Positions 10,401 through 17,223 of a DNA stretch of 48,267 nucleotides are shown here, piece after piece. The DNA comes from Pseudomonadota bacterium (GTDB taxonomy: Bacteria; Myxococcota_A; Polyangia; Fen-1088): contig JADGRC010000088.1 of assembly GCA_017881245.1 (NCBI GenBank), forward strand, positions 1-48,267, read 5' to 3'. Numbering within the stretch: the first letter of the stretch is position 1; each line of letters opens with the position of its first letter. The notes below the pieces were generated by a model. The model worked only from the letters and a program-made list of their open reading frames with translations. It ran no database searches and was not told the origin of the DNA. The position numbers and the translations under genes are program-made.

Positions 10401-10637
10401 ATCGATACCGCTAATGGTATTGACCGCTTCCTCGATCTTGTCGGTCACCTCGGTCTCGATCTCCTCGGGAGCCGCGCCGGGCAGGCGCGTGATGATCGCG
10501 ACGATGGGGAAATCGACATTCGGAAATCGGTCGACGTTCAAGCTCTTGTAGCCGACCAAGCCGACGACGACGATGGTCAAGATCAGAACCGTCGCGAAGA
10601 CGGGTCTACGGACGCTGATGCTCGCAAGCCATTGCAT
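7434..10637 (-). CDS. RND efflux pump, AcrB/HAE1-type inner-membrane permease
   Basis: At 1067 residues this is a full-length proton-driven RND transporter. It opens with SVRRPVFATVLILTIVV (first membrane helix), then a large porter loop. The proton-relay Asp pair is present in GIVIDDAIVVLENI (fourth helix), and the relay Lys in GVVKKNSILQIDHIN (tenth helix). Two symmetric halves with helices near 340-480 and 870-1030 are visible. The short C-terminal tail is polar. ATG 10637 is preceded by a GAGGAAAAG ribosome site. It works with the adaptor upstream and the channel downstream to expel drugs, detergents or metabolites. The HAE1 class is favoured over metal-exporting RND pumps because the helix-four motif is DD rather than DFG-type. 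Confidence 0.95.
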   Translation of the reverse strand: MQWLASISVRRPVFATVLILTIVVVGLVGYKSLNVDRFPNVDFPIVAIITRLPGAAPEEIETEVTDKIEEAVNTISGIDELRSTSTEGVSQVFITFLLDKNVDTASQEVRDHLATVLADLPKGIESPVVSKVDPDASPVLWVALESTRPNREITELADRKIRQSLENVSGVGQVSIIGGRKRQIQVFVDPIKLRAAGLTAVDVQRAIVAQNITAPGGAVDTGPERLVFRVRGRVGSVDGVGEVVVRQGADHPILIRDVARVVDGEEEAETAASLSGRPAVVLVIRKQSGQNAVKVVDDLKERLGEIGKTLPTGTRLKIIRDNTETTRTAVDAVREHLVLGGFLAALVVLMFLGNLRSTVIAALAIPTSIIGTFMAMWLMNFTMNTITLLALALAVGIVIDDAIVVLENIFRFIDEKRIRPMPAAIYATREIGLAVLATTLSLLAVFMPVAFLGGIPGRFLRSFGLTMAAAIAISLFVSFTLTPMLASRWLRLDTRPDGQRKKYLLERVVDLFYRPIERAYMAVLAFVIDRRWIVVLASFATLGSCIPLFKAVPKGFLPKNDEAQFEVSLRAPEGTSLASTNLYAERLARDVRQWPEVMDTMVTIGDGAEKTANLAKIFVRMVPPDKRKVSQDQLQDRVRNDLVPKQPKDFRITVSAVLAFSGGGFSAATVQYIMTGSDLGKLTEYSKVALAKLKAIPGAVDADTSLITGNPEIEAAVQRRKAADLGVNVADVALAAQLLIGGVKVSRFDDGGNQYDILVRADEAYRTSQDALGLLSVPSARLGVVPLLDVVELKRAEGPSQITRYGRQRQVTFLANTIPGVGSGEVGSAFEKAVAQMHLPPDYRFVPFGQSKEIGRTGRNFLVAFALAFVFMYLILAAQFESWLHPITILLGLPLTVPFALMSLVLLGQGLDIFTMLGILVLFGVVKKNSILQIDHINRLRAQGHSRRDAILHGNRDRLRPILMTTAAFVAGMLPLVFSKGIGAEFNRATAGPVVGGQILSLLLTLLATPVAYSLFDDASVKLKRLFRMKPRPDSETGADEIRVPSDLPHGGMVGDGLHAMGVEAVS

Positions 10638-10660
10638 GTCTTTTCCTCGCGGCCTCTCGG

Positions 10661-10695
10661 TTCAGTTCAGTTCAGGTTAGTTCGGGTTAGTTCGC
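10661..10695. repeat. Pentamer repeat array spanning the adaptor stop codon
   Basis: Reading the plus strand: TTCAG three times (10661-10675), then GTTAGTTCGG and GTTAGTTCGC (10676-10695), so the tract is built of 5-base units. It includes the adaptor stop (TAA on the minus strand, 10689-10687) and fills half of the 49-base gap to the pump gene. Slippage could change the adaptor-pump spacing. Confidence 0.7.
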
Positions 10696-11844
10696 AGGTT
10701 TCACTTGCACGCCGTCTCGCACCTCGGGAGTCAACAACGCGACCACCTTCTCCCCCCCCTTGATCCCGTGGACGATGGCCACGTCCGGCCTCCGGTTGTC
10801 CAGCACTTGAACCAGGCGTTCTTCCAAACGATCGCCCGACAGGACGAACACGTGCCGCTCCGTACCGTCAACGCGCACGGCGGAACGCGGAACGGTGGGG
10901 AGCACCTGCTCGCCGAGCGCCAACTCCGCGGTCACGAACATGCCGGGCCGCAGCTCGTGACTCGGGTTTTCGACCAGCGCTTCCACCACGGCGTCGCGGG
11001 TCTGCTGGCGCACCGCAGGACCGATGTATCGAACCTGCCCCCTGAAGACAGTGTCTTTCTGCGCGGAGGCTAGCCGAAACGTAATCGGCGCGCCTTGCTT
11101 CACCAGCGTGACGTCCGCCTCGGGAACAGTCAGCTCCACACGCAGGGCATCCACGGCGACCAGAGTGACCACCCGCGAATCCGGGCGCACGTATTCGCCG
11201 GGTGATATCGCGCGCTCGACGACCATCCCCGCGAACGGCGCGCGGATATCGCTGTCGCGTAGCGCCTCGGCGGTCTGAACCTTGCGCGCCTCGGCTCCCG
11301 CCAACGACCATTTGGCGGTCGCGCACTGGGTCTGCGCCCGATCGTAGTCAGCCTTGGAAATGGCGCCTTTATCGAGCATCCGTTGCGTGCGATCACAGTC
11401 GAGTGTCGCCTGGGCCTGCTGCGCCCTCAATGATTCGACCTGCGCCGCGGCCTCCTGCGCCTGAGCCGCGATGATCCGTGCGTCCAACTTGGCGAGCGGC
11501 GCGCCCTTCCTCACGACCGATCCCCGTTCGACGTAGGTGGCCAGCACCTTGCCGGCCGCCCCGGCGGCGACCTGGGCCTGTTCGGCTCCCACCAGCGTTC
11601 CCGACAGCGTCAACACACGAGGGACTTTGGTGTCGCGCGCCGGAACCAGCGTCACGGCGATGACGGCGGCTACCGGTTCCGTCGTTGGCGCGGTCTTCGT
11701 TTCGGCCACCGATCGCCCGCAACCCAACACGAGCACGGCGGCCAAACCAAGCAGGTTGAGGGGATGAGCCAGCGTCGATGAACGCGTGTGAGCGAACAAT
11801 GAGCGCGGCGACGGCCTGCGAAGAGGCAAAGGGCGAGATTTCAT
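10687..11844 (-). CDS. HlyD/AcrA-type periplasmic adaptor, predicted lipoprotein
   Basis: A 385-residue membrane fusion protein. A hydrophobic segment ends in VLVLGC, a lipobox placing the lipid-carrying Cys at about 42, so it is probably anchored in the inner membrane. A split biotinyl-lipoyl domain is seen as AAGAAGKVLATYVERGSVVRKG and later DIRAPFAGMVVERAISPGEYV, separated by a coiled-coil hairpin of Gln/Ala-rich helices. A beta-barrel and membrane-proximal part follow. It links the RND pump to the TolC channel. An ATG at 11844 follows a GAGGA ribosome site. The gene is first in the efflux operon and is read from a promoter whose -35 box lies in the MarR operator. Confidence 0.92.
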   Translation of the reverse strand: MKSRPLPLRRPSPRSLFAHTRSSTLAHPLNLLGLAAVLVLGCGRSVAETKTAPTTEPVAAVIAVTLVPARDTKVPRVLTLSGTLVGAEQAQVAAGAAGKVLATYVERGSVVRKGAPLAKLDARIIAAQAQEAAAQVESLRAQQAQATLDCDRTQRMLDKGAISKADYDRAQTQCATAKWSLAGAEARKVQTAEALRDSDIRAPFAGMVVERAISPGEYVRPDSRVVTLVAVDALRVELTVPEADVTLVKQGAPITFRLASAQKDTVFRGQVRYIGPAVRQQTRDAVVEALVENPSHELRPGMFVTAELALGEQVLPTVPRSAVRVDGTERHVFVLSGDRLEERLVQVLDNRRPDVAIVHGIKGGEKVVALLTPEVRDGVQVKPAN

Positions 11845-11874
11845 GTCTGGGTCCTCGGTTTAGACGTGGGACGA

Positions 11875-11925
11875 TGTATGTTCCCAATGATTTAGGTTGT
11901 CAACCATGTTCCTGTTAAATAGTAT
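11875..11925. promoter_or_regulatory. Divergent promoters sharing one MarR-type operator
   Basis: The palindrome GGTTG-T-CAACC (11895-11905) contains TTGTCA reading right (11897-11902) and TTGACA reading left (11903-11898). Rightward, TAGTAT follows after 17 bases (11920-11925), close to consensus. Leftward, a weaker CATACA lies 17 bases on (11880-11875). A direct repeat ATGTTCC flanks the site (11878-11884, 11906-11912). Repressor bound here would cover both -35 boxes, implying autoregulation plus control of the pump; this is inferred from layout. Confidence 0.7.
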
Positions 11926-11931
11926 AGAGAA

Positions 11932-12426
11932 ATGAAGAAGCCCCTCCACGGCGCACGCGATGACTCCGCGCCCGGCGATCTTTGGCTTCTGATGACCGAG
12001 TTCGCTCTGAGCTTGCGCGGCTGGTGGATCGGCACCTGTTACAGCTTGGACCTGACCCCGGTCCAGGGTTTGGCCTTGCGCACGTTGGATCCCGAGGCTC
12101 CCCTCGCGATGAGTGCGCTGGCCGACGCATTGGCTTGTGATGCATCAAATGTGACCGGGGTTGTCGATAAACTGGAGGCCCGTGGCCTTATCGCCCGCCA
12201 GGGGGCCGAAAACGACCGCCGGGTAAAGATGCTGGTCGTGACCGAAAAAGGACGCGCGGTGCGGCGTCAGTTGTTGACCCGAGCCTCCCAACCGCCCGAC
12301 GAGATCACGGCCATGCCAAAGGAGGCCCGCTGTCAGATGGCCGCGGGCCTGCGCGCGTTCCTGGCACGTCCGAAAGAGCGTCCCACCATCGATCCGGCGC
12401 GCCAGCCCCACGATAAAGCCAGCTGA
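11932..12426 (+). CDS. MarR-family transcriptional regulator
   Basis: A 164-residue protein with the MarR winged helix-turn-helix: a helical dimerisation start, PEAPLAMSALADALACDASNVTGVVDKLEARGLI as the DNA-reading region, then RQGAENDRRVKMLVVTEKG as the wing. Family members repress adjacent efflux genes and release DNA on binding phenolic or other small ligands, which fits the divergent RND operon. The ATG at 11932 lies only 6 bases past the -10 hexamer and has no ribosome-binding site, so its mRNA is probably leaderless. The C-terminal 30 residues are basic and Pro-rich. Confidence 0.9.
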   Translation: MKKPLHGARDDSAPGDLWLLMTEFALSLRGWWIGTCYSLDLTPVQGLALRTLDPEAPLAMSALADALACDASNVTGVVDKLEARGLIARQGAENDRRVKMLVVTEKGRAVRRQLLTRASQPPDEITAMPKEARCQMAAGLRAFLARPKERPTIDPARQPHDKAS

Positions 12427-12430
12427 CACG

Positions 12431-12447
12431 GCTGCCTGTTGGGCAGC
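12431..12447. terminator. Hairpin between marR-like gene and PIN gene
   Basis: GCTGCC (12431-12436) and GGCAGC (12442-12447) form a 6-base stem with a 5-base loop, just after the MarR stop and between converging genes. No T-run follows on either strand, so terminator function is only suggested by position. Confidence 0.4.
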
Positions 12448-12468
12448 TGAGGGGCATCCTCGCTTGAC

Positions 12469-12879
12469 TTATCCCAGCAGATCCTCCGCCACCGAACGTG
12501 GCGTGCATATCTTCACTCCATGAATCGTCTTTCCGTAGAGTGGGCCGAAATGGGTGCGGTCGCCGGTGACCAAGATCGCGCACCGGTGAAGGATGGCGGC
12601 GGCCAAAACCGGCTTGTCCTTGTCAGGCAGTGGAAGACCCTCGGACAGCTTCGGGCTGGCGGCGCGCAGAGGCGCGACGTGCAAACGCGTCAGCAGGGAA
12701 TCGAGCACGATCGTGCCATCTGGTGCCTTGACGAGGAGATTGCGGCGGGCTTCCGCCACCACGTAGCTATCGACACAGCATTCGTGTCCAGCATCGCGCA
12801 AGAGAAGCAACAAGCGGCGCACCGCACCGTCGGACTTAGCAGCCGAGAAGAGGATGTTCGCGTCCAAGAAGATCCGCAT
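12469..12879 (-). CDS. PIN-domain toxin (VapC-like ribonuclease)
   Basis: About 136 residues from ATG 12879; the frame extends further upstream but into the antitoxin gene, and MRIFLDANILFSAAK is the classic PIN start. The acidic residues expected for Mg-dependent RNA cleavage are visible: Asp in FLDANI, Glu in SYVVAEARRN, Asp in LPDKDKPVLAAAI and Asp in LVTGDRTHF. It follows the antitoxin gene by 7 bases on the same strand. The likely role is a toxin that cleaves RNA when the antitoxin is lost. LPDKDKPVLAAAI is common in the PIN subgroup found beside AbrB-type antitoxins. The length is normal and no residue looks lost. Confidence 0.85.
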   Translation of the reverse strand: MRIFLDANILFSAAKSDGAVRRLLLLLRDAGHECCVDSYVVAEARRNLLVKAPDGTIVLDSLLTRLHVAPLRAASPKLSEGLPLPDKDKPVLAAAILHRCAILVTGDRTHFGPLYGKTIHGVKICTPRSVAEDLLG

Positions 12880-12886
12880 CGACCAA

Positions 12887-13123
12887 TCAGCGGGCGCGTT
12901 TTTTGACCAAGACCTTCGCAAGCTCGGCCTCCGCGGCGTCGAACTCACGAATGCGATCGGCGTCGTAGATTTCCACCGGAAGCGTGATCGCTGGGCGGAG
13001 GAGCAGGCCCTCCGGGGTCGTCTCAGCGATAACCTGACCGTCGGGCCACAATCCTACGGCTTCGCGAAGCTTGGCCGGCAGAGTCACCACACCGCGACTC
13101 GTGACAGTAAGAGTGGTTTTCAC
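12887..13123 (-). CDS. AbrB/MazE-type antitoxin partner of the PIN toxin
   Basis: A 78-residue protein read from GTG 13123. The N-terminal half, TLTVTSRGVVTLPAKLREAVGL, is the swapped-hairpin AbrB DNA-binding fold (the usual pattern is a beta strand, then G-x-V-T-L-P-x-x-x-R). The C-terminal half, ending in an acidic then Lys/Arg-rich tail, would wrap the toxin. A longer frame upstream to 13372 enters an unrelated gene and lacks family similarity, so the short start is preferred. It is the first gene of the toxin-antitoxin operon; a TATACT hexamer sits 6 bases before the GTG, inside an inverted repeat, consistent with autorepression. Confidence 0.82.
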   Translation of the reverse strand: MKTTLTVTSRGVVTLPAKLREAVGLWPDGQVIAETTPEGLLLRPAITLPVEIYDADRIREFDAAEAELAKVLVKKRAR

Positions 13124-13160
13124 TGCTTCAGTATAGCAGTAAAACAGATATACAGATATT
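13121..13160 (-). promoter_or_regulatory. Promoter/operator of the AbrB-PIN pair
   Basis: On the minus strand, TATACT (13135-13130) precedes the GTG start by 6 bases. It is flanked by ACTGC and GCAGT arms, an inverted repeat that extends imperfectly into TTTTACTGC and GCAGTGAAAA. Just upstream, ATATCTGT occurs twice in tandem, in an AT-rich stretch unusual for the window. No clear -35 box. Arms straddling the -10 would suit repression by the antitoxin. Confidence 0.5.
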
Positions 13161-13163
13161 TCG

Positions 13164-14792
13164 TTACGCGGTGGGCGCACCTCCTTGGTCGTCGGACCGC
13201 AAGGCGCGCACCCACGGGCGCAGGGGTACCGCCAGCAGCAAGCAGAAGGCCACCAGGACGACCGGCAAGCGCCGACCGGGATCCGCGGCGAGCGGCCACC
13301 AGTCGATCCCCGCTGCTTCGTATGATGCCTTGATATCGAGCCGCAATGAAGTGTACCGCCGCCAGGGAGCATGCGCCTCGGCTGTCACCCAGTCGTCGCC
13401 CGCCACCTTGTGTCGCAGTAGCCAAAAGTGGCCGGCGATGGGCTGCATCGGCGGCAGCCATTCGATCCCGTACACCTGCTCGAAGCACGAGAAACACGGA
13501 TACGGCGCCATCACGGTACCACGCGTGTCCGGGCGACCGAGCCACGCCTGCTGCGCCTGCCGCGAGATGTTGATGAAGTCATCCCAATAAAACGCGTTTC
13601 CCAGACACTGGACCACGAACCCAGCGGACAGAACGGCCGCGAGCCCCGAGGCCGCCAGCACGCCGCGCCCGCGAGACCAACCTGGCCGGGGCGCCTCTCC
13701 GTCTCTGAAGAGCTCGGCGGCCGGAATCAACATCGCGGGCATGGCGAAAACCAGGTAGCGCGGACCCCATCCCCAGTCACCGGACCAGAACAAATAACGC
13801 GCATACAAGAGGACCACCGGTCCGACCACCAGTAAGATCGCAACCGCGATCCGCGCACGATTGCGCCAGAACCGGCCGAGTGCGATCACCGACAAGATGA
13901 GGGGCGGCGCATAAAGGAACGCGCTCTTGCCGGGCGAGAGGAACTGCCCCCAAAGGCCGACGAGAATGTGCTCGTCCCAAAAACCGGCGGTCACGCTGCC
14001 GTATCCACTGCGAAACATGGAACCCCAGCGGGCGTGGTTGTACCAACCGAGCGCCAGCAACCCGGGCGTGAGCCCAACAGCACTCCACGGGGCGGCCGCT
14101 CGGAATTCGCGCGGCCGCGGGCACGAGCGCGAACGCCAGAACAGGTACACCGCCGCGCCGGGCAAACAAGCGAAGTACACGTTCTTCGCATTGACGAGCA
14201 GTGCGAGGGCCAACCCCAGTCGAACCCACGCGGCGCGCGTGGGGGTCTCGGCCGCGCGCAGGAGGGCAGCGAGGAAGGTTGTGAAGCAAGCCGCTTGCAA
14301 TATCTCGGAGTACGGGCGGTGCGCGTAGACCCATACGGGTGTCGCGGCGCCCAGCAGCAACGTCGTCCAGGCCGCCTGCCTTCGCCCATAGCCGATCTGC
14401 TTTTGCAGTCGGAAAAACAGCGTCGGCACCAGGGCTCCCATGGTCAGCGGAGCCACCTGCGATGTCACGGTCACGAACTGCGCGGCCCGCCCGGGAGCCC
14501 AGTTCGCCAACACGGTTTGCAGCAAAGCGCCGGGCACGTGAACCAGACAGGCCAGCAGCGCGGAGACGGGATAATAAAGCCCGTTCGGTCCAGGCGGCGC
14601 ATTCACGGGCCAGCGCGTGTCGATAGCGAGGGTCCCGTGCCGAACCAGGTTGCAGGCGGCCTCCCACATCGGGATGGCGTCGCCGAACGGCGGGCTGCGG
14701 CTGGCGGTCAACAAGTAAAGGCAAAGGAACCCGACGAATACGTCCGAGTCCTCGAGCGTGCGGGGGATCTGCGACGACAGACGCGGGCGCAA
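13164..14792 (-). CDS. GT-C-like polytopic membrane protein
   Basis: A 542-residue protein with about ten hydrophobic segments. An early loop has PFGDAIPMWEAACNLVRHG, the position where GT-C transferases carry their acidic residue, and a Tyr/Pro-rich stretch PPGPNGLYYPVS follows. RPYSEILQAACF and GWGPRYLVFAMP are motifs I recognise from uncharacterised bacterial membrane proteins of the PMT/ArnT-like class. The C-terminal 150 residues include a soluble part before a last helix. TTG 14792 is the only upstream start; a TATACT lies 7 bases before it. Glycosyl transfer is inferred. It is followed by the toxin-antitoxin pair 40 bases downstream on the same strand. Confidence 0.65.
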   Translation of the reverse strand: MRPRLSSQIPRTLEDSDVFVGFLCLYLLTASRSPPFGDAIPMWEAACNLVRHGTLAIDTRWPVNAPPGPNGLYYPVSALLACLVHVPGALLQTVLANWAPGRAAQFVTVTSQVAPLTMGALVPTLFFRLQKQIGYGRRQAAWTTLLLGAATPVWVYAHRPYSEILQAACFTTFLAALLRAAETPTRAAWVRLGLALALLVNAKNVYFACLPGAAVYLFWRSRSCPRPREFRAAAPWSAVGLTPGLLALGWYNHARWGSMFRSGYGSVTAGFWDEHILVGLWGQFLSPGKSAFLYAPPLILSVIALGRFWRNRARIAVAILLVVGPVVLLYARYLFWSGDWGWGPRYLVFAMPAMLIPAAELFRDGEAPRPGWSRGRGVLAASGLAAVLSAGFVVQCLGNAFYWDDFINISRQAQQAWLGRPDTRGTVMAPYPCFSCFEQVYGIEWLPPMQPIAGHFWLLRHKVAGDDWVTAEAHAPWRRYTSLRLDIKASYEAAGIDWWPLAADPGRRLPVVLVAFCLLLAVPLRPWVRALRSDDQGGAPTA

Positions 14793-14799
14793 GCCCGAC

Positions 14800-14805
14800 A
14801 GTATA
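14800..14805 (-). promoter_or_regulatory. -10-like TATACT before the TTG start at 14792
   Basis: TATACT on the minus strand lies 7 bases before the TTG start, so transcription would begin at or next to the start codon. No convincing -35 box is present. Confidence 0.4.
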
Positions 14806-14855
14806 GAGGGACTTGACGTTGAGCGGTGTCTACGGAACCGGGCGCCGCGAGATTG

Positions 14856-15659
14856 TCAGTGGACGGAAACGGTCCCCGTCCAGGAGTTCCCCACATACGG
14901 TTGATCGCGGTTCTGGAGCACCACGACCGTCGCCACCGTCGCGCCAGCGACCATCACCGCCACCGTCGTCCAGGTCCAGGGGGACTTCCACCAGGGACGC
15001 GCGGTCGCCGGTTGTCCCGGAACCGGGAGCGTATCATTGGGCACCTCGACAGTCGCGCCAGGGGCCGGGGGCGAGCGCTGCACGAGCGCCGGCAGTGGCA
15101 GGGCGATGTAGCGCAGTTCCCGTTCCGCCAGGGTAAACAACACCCGCGCACGCTCGGTTGCCTCGTGCTTGACGACCAGCGTGTGTTCTCCGGGATCGAG
15201 CGGATGACCGCTGCCGACCGCCTCGGCTTCCACAGTCTCACCGTCGATCTGGATGACATCGGTCGGCGATAGACCGGAGGGACGCAGGCGTACGTGCGGT
15301 ATGCGCGCCTCCAGCGCGGGCAAAACATCGGCCGCCGCCCGCCGGAACGACGCGGTCTCCGGCGAGCTCTCGTCCTCCAAGATGCGTCGGTAATTCTTCG
15401 CCGCATCGGTCAGGCGTCCCGTCCGCGCCTGCGCGCCGGCGAGATTGATGAGGACAACGGGTCGTGGCGACAGGGCGTACGCCTTTTCGAACGACGTACG
15501 AGCGTCGATCCAGTGCTCCTGTCGGGCGGCATCGACGCCGACGCGGAACGCTTGCTGGGCTGCTTCGTCTTGAGAAACGGCCGAGCCGGGCGGACTGGCG
15601 ACGCCGGGAGCCGTCGCAAACATCAGAGTGAGGGCCGCTGCGCCAAACCCGAGCATCAT
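14856..15659 (-). CDS. TPR/PEGA-type exported membrane protein
   Basis: A 267-residue protein. The start is fixed: a TGA stop directly precedes ATG 15659. After a weak signal peptide (cleavage possible near GVASPPG), residues about 30-100 form TPR-like helices (AFRVGVDAARQEHWIDARTS; LINLAGAQARTGRLTDAAK). A beta-rich section with VIQIDGETV and LDPGEHTLVVKHE resembles the PEGA domain. A Pro-rich linker and one membrane helix (TTVAVMVAGATVATVVVL) end the protein. Such TPR-PEGA proteins are abundant in Myxococcota, often near Ser/Thr kinases. It lies 40 bases downstream of the kinase gene, probably in the same transcript. Specific function unknown; it may be a scaffold or kinase partner. Confidence 0.7.
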   Translation of the reverse strand: MMLGFGAAALTLMFATAPGVASPPGSAVSQDEAAQQAFRVGVDAARQEHWIDARTSFEKAYALSPRPVVLINLAGAQARTGRLTDAAKNYRRILEDESSPETASFRRAAADVLPALEARIPHVRLRPSGLSPTDVIQIDGETVEAEAVGSGHPLDPGEHTLVVKHEATERARVLFTLAERELRYIALPLPALVQRSPPAPGATVEVPNDTLPVPGQPATARPWWKSPWTWTTVAVMVAGATVATVVVLQNRDQPYVGNSWTGTVSVH

Positions 15660-15699
15660 TCACTCATACCGCAACTGGGTGGCCCTTTGCCTGCCGACC

Positions 15700-17187
15700 T
15701 CACTGCCATTGTTCGAAAAGCGGGACCGCCAAATGGTTCGGATCCGCGGGCGCCTTGCTTCCTTCGCCGTTCTTGCCCGCGTCGGTCGAGTGCGTCCGTC
15801 CCACCGGTCGTTTCGCTCCCTTGCGATGGGGTCGTGTCCCCATGGCGCCCCGGACCGGCCGCGGGGACGCTCCGGGCACCCCGAGGGATGCCGGTGACTC
15901 GACCGCCACCTGTGGGCCCTTCCCCGACGGATCGGGCAGCGACGGTCGCGGAGGCTCCGGGGGCAGCGCGACCGCGGGATTCTTGGTACCGGTCGCGGTG
16001 ACTTCTTGCGGCCCGGACGACGGCGCGTCCGAGACCCTTCGCGCTCCAACGACCACCACGGCCCCCACCACGGCGGCGACGGTCAGGCCCACGACGACAT
16101 TGCGCAGTTTCCGCCCCCGCGGAAGTCCCGCGGCCGCCACAATGCCCGCCACGGAATCAGAGATCACCGGAATCGATTTCAGCGTCGGCGACGGCTCCGA
16201 TTCGATCCGTTTCAGGTGGGCCGCGAGGATCGCCCGTTGTTCCTGACATTGTTCGGCGAAATGCTGGCTCATGTAGTCGCTGACCGTCACCGAGCCTTCC
16301 TCGGCGATCAACACCGCCAGAATGCCTTCCAGGCGAGACGCGATCTCGACGGCGGTGGACGGACGACTGTCGCGCTCCTTGGCCAGCATCTCGAACAGCA
16401 ACTCGCACAGCTCGGGAGGAACGTCGTTGCGCACCTCTCCAATGTCCGGTGGGGGCTCCGACAGGATCCGTCGGGTGCCGTCAAATCCCGTTTTATTAGG
16501 ATAAAGGCGCCGGCCGCTCAACAGTTCATACAGAGTCACGCCCAAGGAAAAGAAATCGGATCGTCGGTCGGGTTCCTCGAACCGCAATTGCTCGGGTGCC
16601 AGGTACCCGAGATTGCCTTTCAGCACGCCGGCGCTGGTTCGACTGGAATTGCCTAGGGCTTTTGCGATACCAAAATCCGTCACCCGCACGGTCCCGTCGA
16701 ACCCAATTAGGATATTCTGAGGCGACACATCCCGATGAACCAGACGAAGGACAGTCCCATCTTCCGCGCGCACCTCGTGCGCCGCGTGCAGTCCCTGAGC
16801 GGCGTCCATGCAGATACGAACGGCCACTTGCATGGGAATCTCGCGACCAGCGCCCACGGCGTCCGCTATCAACCGAGACAGCGAGACCCCTTCGACGAAG
16901 TCCATGATCAAGAACGGACCGTCGTCGTCGACCCCTACATCCAGCACACCGACGGCGTTCGGATGGCGGACCAGGCCCGCCAGGCGCGCTTCGTCCATGA
17001 ACATCGAACGAAAAGTCGGATCGCTTCTGTACTGTTCGTGGAGCCGCTTGCGCGCGCACCATCGCAAAAACCGGCCTTCCCGGCGGAAGACCAGTTCCAC
17101 GTACCCCATCCCACCTTGGGCGATTGTGGTAACGCGGGTGTATGATGGCGTCTGCGGAAACGCCGCAGCCGGGGAACCCACACTCAC
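15700..17187 (-). CDS. Membrane-anchored Ser/Thr protein kinase (PknB-like)
   Basis: A 495-residue protein if read from GTG 17187; the second GTG (17183) is preceded by AAGG and is an alternative. The N-terminal 280 residues are a complete Hanks-type kinase: AQGGMGYVEL (Gly loop), Lys in CARKRL, HRDVSPQN catalytic loop, TDFGIAK metal-binding motif, GYLAPEQL, and DFFSLGVTLYELLSG. All key residues are intact, and the HRD Arg predicts regulation by activation-loop phosphorylation. A linker leads to one membrane helix (VVVGLTVAAVVGAVVVVGA) and a Pro/Ser/Lys-rich tail of about 110 residues. It is divergent from the double winged-helix protein and lies upstream of the TPR/PEGA gene, both plausible partners or substrates. 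Confidence 0.93.
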   Translation of the reverse strand: MSVGSPAAAFPQTPSYTRVTTIAQGGMGYVELVFRREGRFLRWCARKRLHEQYRSDPTFRSMFMDEARLAGLVRHPNAVGVLDVGVDDDGPFLIMDFVEGVSLSRLIADAVGAGREIPMQVAVRICMDAAQGLHAAHEVRAEDGTVLRLVHRDVSPQNILIGFDGTVRVTDFGIAKALGNSSRTSAGVLKGNLGYLAPEQLRFEEPDRRSDFFSLGVTLYELLSGRRLYPNKTGFDGTRRILSEPPPDIGEVRNDVPPELCELLFEMLAKERDSRPSTAVEIASRLEGILAVLIAEEGSVTVSDYMSQHFAEQCQEQRAILAAHLKRIESEPSPTLKSIPVISDSVAGIVAAAGLPRGRKLRNVVVGLTVAAVVGAVVVVGARRVSDAPSSGPQEVTATGTKNPAVALPPEPPRPSLPDPSGKGPQVAVESPASLGVPGASPRPVRGAMGTRPHRKGAKRPVGRTHSTDAGKNGEGSKAPADPNHLAVPLFEQWQ

Positions 17188-17193
17188 CTTTTC

Positions 17194-17201
17194 AGTATAC
17201 C
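17194..17201. promoter_or_regulatory. Palindromic -10 shared by divergent kinase and winged-helix genes
   Basis: GTATAC (17195-17200) reads as TATACT toward the kinase gene, 6 bases before GTG 17187, and as TATACC toward the gene at 17224, 22 bases before its ATG. No clear -35 box on either side. The whole divergent gap is 36 bases. Confidence 0.45.
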
Positions 17202-17223
17202 GGTTTCCAGCACGAGCCCGTGT

